From: Nelumbo lutea
Taxonomy: Eukaryota > Streptophyta > Magnoliopsida > Proteales > Nelumbonaceae
Assembly: GCA_022828595.1 (NCBI GenBank)
Contig: JAKGHH010000004.1
Location: 54,276,422-54,340,421, forward strand
Direction of reading: 5' to 3'
Length of the DNA stretch: 64,000 nt
Below the pieces are notes generated by a model. It worked only from the letters and a program-made list of their open reading frames with translations. It was not told the DNA's origin and made no database searches. Of the stretch, positions 23,044 to 34,661 are shown piece after piece. How positions within the stretch are numbered: position 1 is the stretch's first letter; each line of letters opens with the position of its first letter. A program made the position numbers and the translations under genes.

Positions 23044-24997
23044 ATGTCCTCACTATCCGGTGAAGTTTCCTCTAGAGATAACAGACCTGTCACAAGGTCC
23101 TCAAACCTGGAAAACCCTAATCTGCACAGCTTGCAAATTACAAGTGCACTACTGGATGAGTACAACTTCAGAGAGTGGTCCGTCTCTGCAATGTTGTTCA
23201 TTACCTCTCGTGAATTCACTGGCTATTTGGATGGAGACAGGAAACAACCAGAAATTGGCAGTCCTGAATACACCATGTGGCACAAGGAAAATGCCACAGT
23301 CATGTCTTGGCTGGCCTCTATGACTCCTAGGGTGGCCAGAACTGTTCATCACTTCCCTACAGCTGCTAAAATTTGGGAGAAAGTATCTAAGACATATGGA
23401 CAGAAAAAGAACAATGCTAGAATCTACAGGTTGAACCAAGACATTGCAGCCCTAAGGCAAGGAGACATGTCCGTGGCAACCTACTTTGCAACACTAGAAG
23501 GCCTCTGGGAAGAGCTTGACCACCACCTGATTTTGGATTGGGAAAATGCCAATGATAAGGGGAGGCATGACAAGCAGACTGAGGAGGGCAGAGCCTTCAA
23601 GTTTCTGGCGGGTCTTGGCCCTGTATATGAAGGTATAAGGTCACAGATTCTAGGGAGAGATGAATTACTTGAGCTTCACCATGTCTACTACTTGGTGAGG
23701 AATGAAGAAGTAAGGAGAAAGGAGATGCAAGTTGACTCCCAGACACATTCAACAGAACTACTTGGAGAACATTCAGCCTTAGTCTCCACTAAGGGGAATA
23801 GATTTTCAAACAAGAAGTCCCTCAAGTGTACCCATTGTGGTGGTGAGAAACACACAAAGGAGAAATGTTGGGTCTTGTACCCTCATCTGAAGCTAGCTGC
23901 TCTGAGAAAGGACAAAAGGCAACATAAGGGCCACACAGCAAGTGGGAATCTTGCCACCAACAACAGTAGTGACAACTCACAGATTACTCAGACAGTGTTC
24001 TCTTCCACCGCAAGGCAGGCTACCAACTCCTTTGGACCAAGTACTTCGGGCTTCATAGCTAGTGAGGTAAAGGTTCTCAGCCGGGCATTAGCTCGTCTGA
24101 AGAACAATTCTTTAGCTTCCACCTCTCTTGCTAAATCAGGTACAACCTCTGCATTTAGTGCAACTAGTTCCATTAATTCTACCTCTTGGGTGATTGATTC
24201 CGGAGCCACTGACCATATGACACATATGTCCTCCTTATTCTCTACATATCATTTGTTGTCTGGCCAGGATAAGATGAGAGTAGTTGATGGGTCCCTCTCC
24301 ACCATCTCTGGAAAGGGGGTGGTTGACCTAAGCAAGGATCTCTCTCTTAAATCAGTCCTACATGTTCCTAGTTTTACCTCAAATCTGTTGTCTGTTTCAA
24401 AGCTTACAAAAAATTTGAACTGCAATATAACTTTCTTTCCTTCTCATTGTGTCTTCCAAGATAGATTGATGAGGAGAACGATTGGGAGTGGTCATGAGTA
24501 TGGGGACCTCTACTATTTTGATGAAGATGTCAGCTCAGCCTTGCAAGCTTCTACTACTAGTCTGGAATGTGTGGAGTCAATAACTAGGTTACACTTATGG
24601 CATGCTAGGCTAGGCCATTTGTCTTTTTCTTCTTTAGCAATGTTGTTTCCCGAATTATGTAAGGGCATTCCGAGTCAGAGTTTAATTTGTGATGTGTGTC
24701 AAATGTCAAAACAATGCAGATCAATGTATCCAATTTCTAGAAATGAAATTCAAGTCCCTTTTGATTTGGTTCATTCTGATGTTTGGGGTCCTTCTCCCAT
24801 TGTTTCCATTGATGGCTTCCCTTACTTTATCAGTTTTATTGACCATTATTCTCAGTGCACTTGGATTTATCTATTGAAAGGACGTGATGAAGTTCCCCGG
24901 ATAACTATGATATTTTGCAAGATGGTTGAAACACAATTTGATAAAAAGATCAAGCAATTCCGTTCAGACAATGCAGCTGAATACTTTGAAAGATCCC
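23044..24997 (+). pseudogene. Copia C gag-protease-integrase
   Basis: One open frame starting MSSLSGEVSS. Numbering from 23017, the gag core (FREWSVSAMLFITSREF, KIWEKVSKTYGQK, YRLNQDIAALRQGD) spans roughly residues 45-235. The zinc knuckle CTHCGGEKHTKEKC is near 270-283, and the protease site WVIDSGATDHM near 390-400. The pre-integrase zinc motif (LHLWHARLGH...CDVCQMSKQC) is near 525-570. The first two integrase aspartates are intact (HSDVWGP near 586, RSDNAAEYF near 649). Copia D interrupts at 24997. Beyond D the frame runs a few residues more to SCAYTP and is then joined to reverse transcriptase by a deletion, so the catalytic glutamate is lost. The open frame up to D is undamaged. Confidence 0.92.
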
Positions 24998-25366
24998 ACT
25001 AGAAGTTCAGGACTGTTATCAATCTTGAACCCTAATGAATCTCAGGATCGAAGATAAGCAGAAAGAAAGAGGAGAGAAGAGAAAGAGGGAGAAGAAGCAG
25101 TAGAACACAAGGGTTGAAAGGAGGAGCAGAAGCTTCATGTTCTGCCGCCGCCACTTTAATTAATATTTATAGGTTATGCTCATTACATGGAAAGGACATA
25201 TCTGCCCTTAGTCTTTACATAACAAATAGAGTAAAACGAAGACTGAAATAAATAACAACTGAAACAACTAAATGACCAATAGCTAACCCTAGGCAGACTA
25301 GAACATCTTCTACCCTACGAACACAGTGGGACCGTAGCTGTGGGGCCCACATCAGTGTTCTCTACA
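24998..25366 (-). repeat. 3' LTR of Copia D
   Basis: On the + strand it starts actagaagttcagg and ends gttctctaca. The duplication next to it sets the edge at 24998, so in element orientation it runs TG...GT, not TG...CA. The polypurine tract (cccccctcaa-type, reversed) adjoins at 25367-25385. Confidence 0.92.
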
Positions 25367-25388
25367 CTCCCCCTCAAGTTGGGAATAA

Positions 25389-26384
25389 ATGTTTATCATT
25401 CCCAACTTGGATAGATCTGCCTCTAGCTTCTTCCGTGATACAGCTTTAGTGAGGATATCTGCCAGTTGCATATTGGAGGTGATGTATGGGAGACATACTT
25501 CTTGTGATGAGACCCTCTCTCGTACAAAGTGTCGATCAACTTCAATATGTTTAGTCCTGTCATGCTGCACTGGGTTGTGTGCTATATTAATAGCCGCTTG
25601 ATTATCACAATACAGCATCAGGGGCTTCTCATACTCAACACCCAACTCCTCAAGTAGTGATCTCAGCCAAAGAATTTCAGCCACTCCATTAACCATTGAC
25701 CTATACTTAGCTTCAGCACTGGATCGAGAGACAACATTTTGTTTCTTACTCCGCCAAGAAACCAGGTTACCTCCCGCAGGAGCACAATATCCAGAGGTAG
25801 ACCTTCTGTCATCAACACTCCCAGCCCAATCGGCATCCGTATAGACTTCCACCTTCATGTGGTCATTGTTCTTGAACAGTATACCTCTACCCAGGCATCT
25901 CTTCAAGTATGCTAGTATTCTTTCTGCTGCTAGAAGATGCGTGGTTCTAGGAGAATGCATGTACTGACTGATAACACTAACGGCATAACTGATGTCTGGT
26001 CGGGTAAGGCATAGATATAGGAGCTTTCCCACTAACCGCTGGAACATAACTTTGTCTTCAAGCAGCTCCCCACTCTCTGCATTAATCCTGTGGTTCTGTT
26101 CAATGGGTGTATCTACAGGTTTGACACCTAGCTTTCCAGTTTTAGCCAAGAGATCTAACACATATTTCCTCTGAGAGACAAAGATCCCCTGCTTAGATCT
26201 AGCAACCTCAATACCCAAAAAATACCGTAGTGTACCCAGATCTTTCACCTCAAACTCTTGATGAAGGAGCTGTTTGAGGGACTCAATCTCATGGTTGTCG
26301 TTTCCTGTGACCACAATATCATCAACATAAACTGCAAGTAGTGTCAGTGACGACTCCACCCTCTTGATGAATAATGTATGATCT
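25389..26384 (-). pseudogene. Copia D reverse transcriptase end and RNase H
   Basis: Contains the active site LLAVYVDDIVVTGNDN, then LGIEVARSKQGIFVSQRKYV, the RNase H region (YTDADWAGSVDDRRSTSGYC, SSAEAKYRSMVNGV, YCDNQAAINIAHNPVQHD, TKHIEVDRHFVRE) and ADILTKAVSRKK. The ORF ends at 25352, just inside the LTR. This part is intact and would be catalytically competent by motif. An in-frame TAG at 26387-26389 separates it from the rest of RT. Confidence 0.9.
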
Positions 26385-26386
26385 GA

Positions 26387-27361
26387 CTAGGCCTGTACAT
26401 AATCGAACTTCCCAAGGGCTAGTCTGAATCTGTCGAACCAAGCTCTAGGTGACTGCTTCAAACCATACAATGCCTTATTGAGCCGACAAACTTTCTTACC
26501 TGCCTCTGTATCATAGAATCCAGGAGGCAACTGCATGTAGACCTCTTCCTGCATGTCCCCATTCAGGAAAGCATTCTTAACATCCATTTGGTACAAAGGC
26601 CAAGTGTAGCTTGCTGCAAGAGACAATAGAACCCGAATGATGGTCATCTTGGCTACCGGGGCAAATGTCTCCAAGTAATCTATACCATAAGTTTGAGTGA
26701 ACCCCTTTGCAACTAGCCGAGCTTTGTACCTCTCAATGGAACCATCCGCATTATGCTTCATAGTAAATACCCACCTGCATCCAACAGGTTTCTTTCCTTT
26801 GGGCAAGTCAACTAGCTCCCAAGTATTATTTTTCAACAGGGCATCCATTTCAACTTGCATTGCACCTCTCCACTCCGGGACTGATAGGGCTTCTTGCACT
26901 GTTCTCGGAATAGGGACATCAGCAACAGAGGTGAGATAGGACCTGTAGGAGGGAGATAGGCGAACATAGGACAAAAATTGGGAGATGCTGTGGGCTGTAG
27001 ATGTGGTGCAATGCCGTTTTCCTTTACGGAGGGCAATGGGAAGGTCAAGGTCATCTGCAAAGGGTGAGGTAGCAACAATGGAAGGAGTCTTTGTGGGCCC
27101 TGGGACTGTAATATCTGGACTTGGAGCCGCAGAAGAGATTTTTACTGGCTGGGACTGCTGATGACCAGGATCAATCTGCCTACATCGCCTATGATAGACT
27201 CTCAACTCCCGATCCCTTTGACCACCCTCGCTACTACAGCCCTCATCATCAACTGGAATAGGTAAGGGAACAGCCCCAAAGGTATTAACCCTGTCCTCAC
27301 TACACTCCTCCTCCCCCTGAAGAAAAAGACCCAAATCTCCACGCTCACTACTCTCCCCCTA
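26387..27361 (-). pseudogene. Copia D linker and reverse transcriptase N-terminus
   Basis: After a variable linker come DLDLPIALRKGKRHCT, VQEALSVPEWRGAMQVEMDA, CRWVFTMKHNADGSIERYKA, YGIDYLETFAPVAKM, QMDVKNAFLNGDMQEEVYMQ and YGLKQSPRAWFDRF. It is bounded by TAG stops at 27359-27361 and 26387-26389. Both lie where related copies have CAG glutamine codons (RVSPQGES and VQSQSDHT in the family). Confidence 0.9.
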
Positions 27362-28323
27362 AGGAGAGACCCGAGAATAGTAGGGTGTCTCCTCAAAGAA
27401 AGTGACATCCATGGATACAAACTTCTTCCCTGAGATAGGATCATAACAACAATAACCCTTTTGAGTTTGTGCATAACCAAGAAAGATGCATTTGGAGGCC
27501 TTGGGTTGAAACTTGGAGTGATTGGGACCAAGAAGCTGAACAAAACAGGTACAACCAAATGTCTTGAGGGGAATAGTGAACAACTCCTCATTGGAGTATA
27601 GAAGGGAAAAAGGAGGTTTCATATCAAGAACCCGAGAAGGAATCTGATTAATAAGATATACCGTTGTAAGGATAGCATCACTCCATAAGCGAATAGGGAC
27701 GTTGGAGGTAAACATAATACTTCTACCACCTCCAAGATGTGCCTATTCTTCCTCTCTGCAACCCCATTCTGCTGAGGTGTATGAGGACACGTGCTCTGGT
27801 GGATAACCCCATGATTAAGGAGGTACGATGTCAATGGCTTAGCAAAGTATTCCTTTGCATTAACAAATCTAAGCACTTTTATCCTGGCATCAAATTGTGT
27901 TAGGTTCATTTGGTGGAAGATTTGGGTCAGGACAGGCACCTCATCTCGTGATCGCATAAGATAAACCCATGAAAAACGGGTGTGATCATCAACAAATAGC
28001 AAAAAATACCTATGCACAATATCAAAAGAACTATTACTTCTTTTATTACTCAATGAATAAGAGTTTCTACAATGTTTAGCCAACTCACAACTTTCACACT
28101 TCAACTGAGATGACTCAACAGACTCAAACAAAGTAGGAAACAGACTCTTCAAGGACCGAAAAGATAAATGACCCAATCGGTTATGCCACAACATAACCGG
28201 ACTCACAACTTGAGAAACAAGTAACTTCTTATCCACTGACTCTTCTCGGCGAGAACTCTCCCCGAGCAGATAGATCCCATTCGTCTCACAGCCAGTCCCA
28301 ATCACCTTCTTCGTCTCCATGTC
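27362..28323 (-). pseudogene. Copia D integrase
   Basis: Begins DMETKKVIGTGCETNGIYLL, followed by the zinc motif LWHNRLGHLS...CESCELAKHC. The core then jumps from FDIVH directly to RYFLLFVDDHTRFSWVYL: about 15 residues including the first catalytic aspartate (the DVWGP motif) are deleted in frame. The second aspartate is valine (LRFVNAKEYF for SDNAKEYF), while the glutamate survives (NGVAERKNR). A frameshift near 27.67 kb follows. This protein could not integrate DNA. Confidence 0.9.
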
Positions 28324-29688
28324 CTAAAAAACACATCGGTCAGGAAAGAAAGTTACTGAGCAGTTCAAATGTTTGGTAATGCTACTGACGGAAAGGAGGT
28401 TAGTATCCAGTTTAGGAACATGCAAGACAGAGGACAAGGATATAGTATTTGACAGTTTGATGTCACCCTTGCCAGAAATAGGGACAAGAGAGCCATCAGC
28501 TATAGATACTTTATCCCTACCAGAAGATAAGTGATAAGTAGTAAACAAAGAGGGCAAGCTGGTCATATGGTCAGATGCACCTGAATCTATTACCCAACAC
28601 GGTTCAGTAGTACCTGGAGCGGAGGCATGGTAGGCTGAGGCTCGAGTACCTGAGTGTGCAAAGGCCGATGTAGCCGGAGCTGATGATGATTGCGGTAACT
28701 GAGCTGAACTGCCAACTTCCTTCTCCAATTGTATTAGAGCTGCCCGAACTGCAGCTAAGGTCTCTAATGGTGTGCCTCTCGTGCCAGATGAGGATGCTGA
28801 ATCAGTAGTCGTAGCCACATGAGCATTACTCCTTTTATTTATCAACTTTGCCGGGACCAAATGTGGATGCAACTTCCAACATGTTTCTTTTGTGTGTTTA
28901 GGTTTCTTGCAATGCTCACACACCACATCCCTTTTATCTTCCTTCTTTCTGTCCCTCTCTGAATCACCCTCTGTTTTGGGTTTGACAGCTACCAAGGCAG
29001 GTGTAAGCGGCTGAGGTTGCATCATGACTTTCCTCCTGGTCTCTTCACTGTGCACTAAGGAGTATGCCTGAGAGAGCGTCATACTATCTCTAGTCAAGAT
29101 CTGCTGCCTCACAATATCATATTCTGAATTCAGTCCTGCCAGAAACTCAAACACTCTGTTTGTCTCAATGTGCTTTCTATGTATCTGAGCATCTTTGGGA
29201 CTCTCCCACTCAAGAGTCTCTAAGTGATCAATCTCATGCCACAGGGACTACAAGTTAGAGAAATAGACCGACACCGGTTTCTCTTCTTATTTAAGGGCAT
29301 TCACCTCACATTTCAACTCATATGCTCTGGCAACATTAAGGGGTTGGGAGTAAGTCTCTTTCATCACATTCCATATCTCCTTGGCTGTCTTTGCCCATAA
29401 GTAATTTCGGCTGATATGGGGCTGCATTGAATTACAGAGCCATGTCATAACCAAGTAGTTTTCTTGGACCCACTTGGTATACATAGGGTCTCCCTTGGAA
29501 GGTTCTGCTACATCTCCCAAGAGATACCCTACTTTGCCCCTTCTCCCAAATAGCCATCATGGCTGATTGGGCCCATTCCAAGTAGTTTGATCCATCAAAC
29601 TTTATGGTTGTAATCTGAAAACCTGTCTCAGAACCACCACCATAACTGTTGTTCCCAAAACTGCCTTCTGCCTGCTCTTAAACTCCAT
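28324..29688 (-). pseudogene. Copia D gag and protease
   Basis: The ATG at 29686-29688 (MEFKS) is followed by frame breaks. The UBN2 core starts at GYLLGDVAEPSKGD and WLCNSMQPHISRNYLWAK. Two stops lie near 29250-29290 (LK*, NL*). From 29154 the frame is open: MFEFLAGLNSEYDIVRQQIL, zinc knuckle CEHCKKPKHTKETC, protease CWVIDSGASDHMTS and LSVSSITKHLNC. It ends in TAG at 28324-28326. The protease active site is intact. Confidence 0.9.
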
Positions 29689-30451
29689 TTCAGTCAAGAA
29701 CCAGAAGTATCAAAGATTATGGTTACTACAGTCAAAACCAGCACTAGAAGTCCCGACAACAGTCACAAAATTAGTAGAGTACCAATCTGTACTCACGATA
29801 GATGTGCATGAAATATATATAAGACTGATCTGAAATCAATAACCACACACAACAGCAACAATCCGAATTGTTTTCACCCCTTCAAAAGTGTTTGAAACCT
29901 CAAAAGAAGACTGAAACACAGTTTGAAGAGCAATCTGATATGCTGAAGCCAATTCGAGGTTTTAATCAGTCCTAAGAGCCTTACGGATAAGGTTTGTATT
30001 AGGGTTAATATGAAACCCTAAAACTGATCAATGTTGAGGAGAATTCTAGGGTTTGCCGTAGGAATAAGATCACAAGTTTTGGCCTAATACTAGGGTTTGC
30101 AGTAGGGATAAGACAAAACCCTAAAGAAACCCTAGAGAATAGAGAGATAAAACCCTAGAGTAGTTCGGCCACCCTTACTGGATAGGTCCAACCTATCTTT
30201 TCTGATGTTACTTCTCTCAGAAAGTAAAAAACTTACAGTAGAATGCAGTTCGCTGCCTACCAAGGTTACCCGAACCCTAGCCTTCTCTGATTCTTCCTGA
30301 TCACCAATTTGCTACAACTGTGATACTTCTTCAAACAACTGCTAATCCTCTGGAGATCTCCAAGAACCAGTCAACGAACTCTGCTTTCTCAGTCTTCCAG
30401 CCTTAGATGGTTCTCATGTGGTCGGCTGGACTAGACTCACATGAGATAACT
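29689..30451 (-). other. untranslated leader of Copia D
   Basis: Noncoding, with several 'aaaccctag' blocks. It is homologous to the leaders of E and I. Confidence 0.7.
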
Positions 30452-30465
30452 TGGCTCTGATACCA
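30452..30465 (-). other. primer-binding site of Copia D
   Basis: TGGTATCAGAGCCA on the minus strand, directly adjoining the LTR, initiator-Met type. Confidence 0.9.
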
Positions 30466-30834
30466 ACTAGAAGTTCAGGACTGTTATCAGTCTTGAACCC
30501 TAATGAATCTCAGGATCGAAGATAAGCAGAAAGAAAGAGGAGAGAAGAGAAAGAGGGAGAAGAAGCAGTAGAACACAAGGGTTGAAAGGAGGAGCAGAAG
30601 CTTCATGTTCTGCCGTTGCCACTTTAATTAATATTTATAGGTTATGCTCATTACATGGAAAGGACAGATCTGCCCTTAGTCTTTACATAACAAATAGAGT
30701 AAAACGAAGACTGAAATAAATAACAACTGAAACAACTAAATGACCAATAGCTAACCCTAGGCAGACTAGAACATCTTCTACCCTACGAACACAGTGGGAC
30801 CGTAGTTGTGGGGCCCACATCAGTGTTCTCTACA
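30466..30834 (-). repeat. 5' LTR of Copia D, 369 bp
   Basis: Same length as the 3' LTR. Visible differences are single bases, for example gccgttgcc for gccgccgcc and acagatctg for acatatctg. Confidence 0.95.
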
Positions 30835-30839
30835 ATCCC

Positions 30840-32448
30840 TGAACTCATTCATGGAAGGTGCAGGCATGTTACATCAATTATCATGTGCTTACACCCCTTT
30901 GTGTCTGCTCTTTCCTCTGTATGTATCCCTTCTAGGTATTCAGAGGCGGCATCTGATCCAAGGTGGAAAGAAGCCATGAATGGGGAGATGAAAGCCCTAA
31001 TGAAAGCAAGGACGTGGGAATTGGTGGACCTGCCAGAGGGGAAAGGCACTGTTAGGTGCAAGTGGGTATTCACAGTAAAGCACAGGGAAGATGGGTCAAT
31101 TGAGAGGTACAAGGCCAGACTTGTGGCAAAGGGATTTACACAAAAGGAAGGAATTGACTACAAGGAAAACTTTGCCCCAGTAGCAAAGCTCAACACAATC
31201 AGGGTTCTACTGTCACTAGCAGCAAAATTCACTTGGGAACTTCATCAGCTGGATGTGAAGAATGCCTTCCTAAATGGTGATCTTCATGAAGAGGTATTCA
31301 TGGAACCCCCACCTGGATATGATGTTGGAAAGAAGGTATGTAAACTAAGGAAAGCATTATATGGTTTGAAGCAATCTCCCCGAGCATGGTTTGAGAGACT
31401 TTGTTTGGCCATGAAGAAAGTAGGGTACACTCAGAGCAGTGCAGATCATACATTGTTTACAAGGAGACAGGATGACAAAATTACAGCACTCATTGTGTAT
31501 GTGGATGATATGGTGATTACTGGAAATGGTGTGAAAGAGATGAAGAGCCTGAAGGAGTTCTTAGCTTCAGAATTTGAGATCAAAGACTTGGGAAATCTGA
31601 GTTACTTTCTTGGGATTGAAGTTGCTAGATCAAGAGAAGGAATCTACATATGTCAAAGAAAGTATGTGCTAGATCTCCTAGAGGAAACAGGCATGATGGG
31701 GTGCAGACCAGCAAACACTCCAATAGAACCAAGCCATGGATTACAAGAATCAATGGGTGAGGAATACTGTGTTAAGGAAAGGTACCAAAAATTGGTAGGA
31801 AAACTGATATACTTATCCCTTACTCGGCCAGACATTGCCTATGCAGTGCATGTTGTCAGTCAATTCATGCACTCACCAAAGGCCCCTCATATGAGAGCAG
31901 TGGAAAGGATCCTCAAATACTTGAAGACTTGCCCGGGGAAAGGAATCCTATTCAGAAAAAACAGCAGACTTGAAATTGAAGCCTACACTGATGCTGATTG
32001 GGCTGGGTCTGTTGGAGACAGAAAATCAACCTCAGGTTACTATACATTCTTGGGAGGAAACCTAGTCACATGGTGCAGTAAGAAGCAAAATGTTGTGGCT
32101 AGATCAAGTGCAGAAGCAGAATACCAGGCTATGGCACACGGGGTTGCTGAACTCTTATGGCTCAGAACTCTCCTTAATGAGCTTGGTATCAAGACTGAGG
32201 GTCCTCTCAAGCTGTATTGTGATAATAAAGCTGCTATCAACATTGCCAACAATCCCGTACAGCATGACACGACAAAACATATTGAAATTGATCGACACTT
32301 TGTCAGAGAGAGAATTATTTCAGGAGAACTCTGTGTACCTTATACTCCATCAGAGATGCAAATTGCAGATGTATTAACAAAAGGGCTGGCATCAACAAAG
32401 TTCAGGGACATACTTGGCAAGCTAAACATGATTGATATCCATGCTTAG
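30840..32448 (+). pseudogene. Copia C reverse transcriptase and RNase H
   Basis: After the D insertion the C frame gives about a dozen residues ending SCAYTP (integrase). The frame then changes to FVSALSSVCIPSRYSEAASD, the entry to reverse transcriptase. From there it is open to a TAG at 32446: CKWVFTVKHREDGSIERYKA, QLDVKNAFLNGD, YGLKQSPRAWFERL, the active site LIVYVDDMVITGNG, then RNase H (YTDADWAGSVGDRKSTSGYY, SSAEAEYQAMAHGV, YCDNKAAINIANNPVQHD, HIEIDRHFVRE). All catalytic motifs look intact. It is the only undamaged RT/RNase H frame in the window, but lacks an integrase. Confidence 0.92.
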
Positions 32449-32460
32449 CTTGAGGGGGAG

Positions 32461-32751
32461 TGTTAGAATGTTAGAGTGATGTTCGGCTGATAAGAGTTCT
32501 TATTAGCCCAGTCTTATGTTTAACTTATCTTGTAACTGGGCCTGTGTTAATGGGCCTAATCCTGTTTAGTGATTTAAGTCATCTGGGTGTCCCATCACTA
32601 ATCAGGGGCATCCCAGTAATTTCTCGTACCTTGTACTATATTCATCTATAAATAAAAGACCGGTTGACTGCCTAGTACAGTTTGACATTCTCTTCAGTTC
32701 TGTGGTTCTCTTCTCCTCCTTGCTACTTCGAGTATAGCTCTTCAGATTACA
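32461..32751 (+). repeat. 3' LTR of Copia C, 291 bp
   Basis: Preceded by the polypurine tract ttgagggggag (32450-32460). It ends gattaca, and taggt follows. Confidence 0.95.
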
Positions 32752-32756
32752 TAGGT

Positions 32757-33950
32757 CAACATTACCAACACCACAGATAGATGATGTGGAGCCATTAGCA
32801 AGGGTAACAGATTGTGATGTTGAGCAATGGGTGAGAGATGAAAACACACCCGAAGTTCCCATCATGTGATCGGAGGCTCCAGAGTCAATAATCCAGGGGT
32901 TGGGTGTGGATGCCAAACAAGCCATACCTGAGTGTGCAAAGGTAGTTGTGTTCTACTGCGACTTGGATTGAACAAACCTTTCATACTCATCCCGACCTTT
33001 CATACTCATCCCGAGGAACACTCACCATCTCCTTGCCTGGACCATCTGAGGAAGTAGAAGGCATCGGGTCAGCTGACCGGTTCTCCTGTCTAGAGCTGAA
33101 ATTGGTGTCACTAGTCATGGCATGGTTGGCCCACGTCGAGGGAGGACCATGTAAGTCATAGCAGTAGTTAATAGTATGTCCATCCAAACCACAATGAGTA
33201 CACTTCCGTGGACCCAAGCCACGTCCTCTACCACGAGCTCTCCCTGAATCTCTGCCTCCAGTGCGACCACCACCATGGATATGTGTAGGTCCACCACTAC
33301 CACTCCTGCCAGGCTGGGCTCCTCGAGCCCCACTTCTGCTACCTCGACCTCTCGATACTGCAAATGCTCCTCGATCCCCCTAGTATCTGGGCTCGTACTA
33401 GTTCATACTCAGACTTTAGCCCCACTAGAAACCGTGTCACATCAAGCTGCTCTCGCTGTTGCTGTTGAACTTTGACATCAGAAGTGAGAGGATGATAGAT
33501 GTTTAACTCATTACGGATATTTCTCACACTGGCATAGTACTCCTCAATGCTCTGATTTCCCTGTTGCAGATTGAAGTATTCCTGATATAGTTGATATACC
33601 CTAGTGGTATTATCCTGACCTGAATACAATTTCTTAGCATGATCCCACACCTCTTTGGCTGTGTCAAGAAACATGAAGTTCACACTGATTCTGGGTTCCA
33701 TACTGTTCCACAACCATGTGATGATCTATGCATCTTCCTGTTCCCAGTCTTCATACTCTTGAGAATTAGCAGGGGGTTTCTCCTCTCTTATGTGCTTTAC
33801 TTTCTTCTTCGCCTTCAGAAAAACCTCTACAGACTTGGCCCAAGGGACATAGTTCTCTCCATTCAGTTTAATGGAGGTCATTTGGACATTCAGGTAGTCA
33901 ATAGATATCATGACACTAGGTTTACTATCACTGTTATCTGCCATTGCCAA
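32757..33950 (-). pseudogene. Copia B gag and protease start
   Basis: On the minus strand from MAMADNSDSKPS: the gag N-terminal domain (MTSIKLNGENYVPWAKSVEV), a TAG at 33726-33728 in place of the glutamine in EDAQIITW, then MEPRISVNFMFLDTAKEVWD and LKSEYELVRAQIL. After a frameshift near 33.35 kb the zinc knuckle CTHCGLDGHTINYC appears, then protease WIIDSGASDHMMGTSGVFSS and ICGVGNVDL, where Copia C interrupts. The sequence at 22008 continues the same protease in phase. Confidence 0.88.
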
Positions 33951-34647
33951 ACTCCCTTATCACTGAATTCTGAGCACTACACACTGCACACTACACACAA
34001 ACATTTCACCGAAATCTGCACACTGATTTCAACAGTAATAAATGCTGAGAACTGCAACCCCACAAACCCTACTCACTGAAATCTGCACCCTGATTTCAGC
34101 AATATTAAATGCTGAAAACTGCAACACCACAAACCCTACTCACCGAAGTCTGCACACTAATTTCAGCAATATTAAATGCTGAAAGCCACACTTGTAACAC
34201 CACAAACCCTAATCCACAGCTACCGGAAGTTTCACCATTAAGTAGACACTATTGCCCTTCGAATCACACACAAACCAGAATAAACCCTAGCATAAACCCT
34301 AGCATACTGCAATCTGAAAACCCATCATACGAACTGTACTACACCTCTCATGCATTCCATAACAGAAAATATGCATAAAAAAAAACTTTACCTCATCGCC
34401 TGAAGGCCAACCACACGAAGGACTGAGACACCACTGCACCACATGTACCAGCCCTAATTAGGGCTTAGAAACCACAGCAACCAATCACCAACAACACAAT
34501 CGGAGGCATAGGAACCTCCAAGGGAAGAGGGCGATCACTCCTTTTCAGCCCTTTTCCCAGTCTCCAAATCACAGCTGAGAAACCCAAGAGAAACCCTAGT
34601 TTGAATGCGCAGAAGACAGAATTCTAGCAAGTCTGATTTGTTCAATG
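33951..34647 (-). other. untranslated leader of Copia B
   Basis: Contains three diverged tandem copies of a ~65-bp unit (33990-34190; 'aaccctactcac.gaa.tctgcac.ctgatttcagcaatattaaatgctga'). No gene. Confidence 0.65.
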
Positions 34648-34661
34648 TGGCTCTGATACCA
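34648..34661 (-). other. primer-binding site of Copia B
   Basis: TGGTATCAGAGCCA on the minus strand, directly adjoining the LTR at 34662. Confidence 0.9.

Larger units (their letters stand above)
24998..30834 (-). mobile_element. Copia retrotransposon D, minus strand, 5,837 bp
   Basis: The innermost element of the nest. A perfect atccc duplication (24993-24997 and 30835-30839) flanks two 369-bp LTRs with only about four or five differences by eye, making it one of the youngest insertions here. Order on the minus strand: LTR, primer-binding site, gag, protease, integrase, reverse transcriptase, RNase H, purine tract, LTR. Despite high LTR identity, gag-pol carries at least four stops and an integrase that lacks two catalytic aspartates. 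Confidence 0.95.
22009..32751 (+). mobile_element. Copia retrotransposon C, + strand, split by Copia D
   Basis: It is flanked by a perfect taggt duplication (22004-22008 and 32752-32756). The LTRs are 290 and 291 bp with about six substitutions and one indel between them. Order is LTR, primer-binding site, gag, protease, integrase, reverse transcriptase, RNase H, purine tract, LTR. Without D it is about 4.9 kb. An internal deletion removed the end of integrase and the linker to reverse transcriptase. It sits in Copia B's protease region on the opposite strand. Confidence 0.95.

Noticed and set aside
30849..31112. Minus-strand frame within 30.8-31.1 kb
   Set aside because: Shadow of the Copia C reverse transcriptase on the + strand.
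33951..34190. Regular ~65-bp repeats that at first suggest a CRISPR-like array
   Set aside because: Only three diverged copies, no unique spacers, inside the untranslated leader of a plant retrotransposon.
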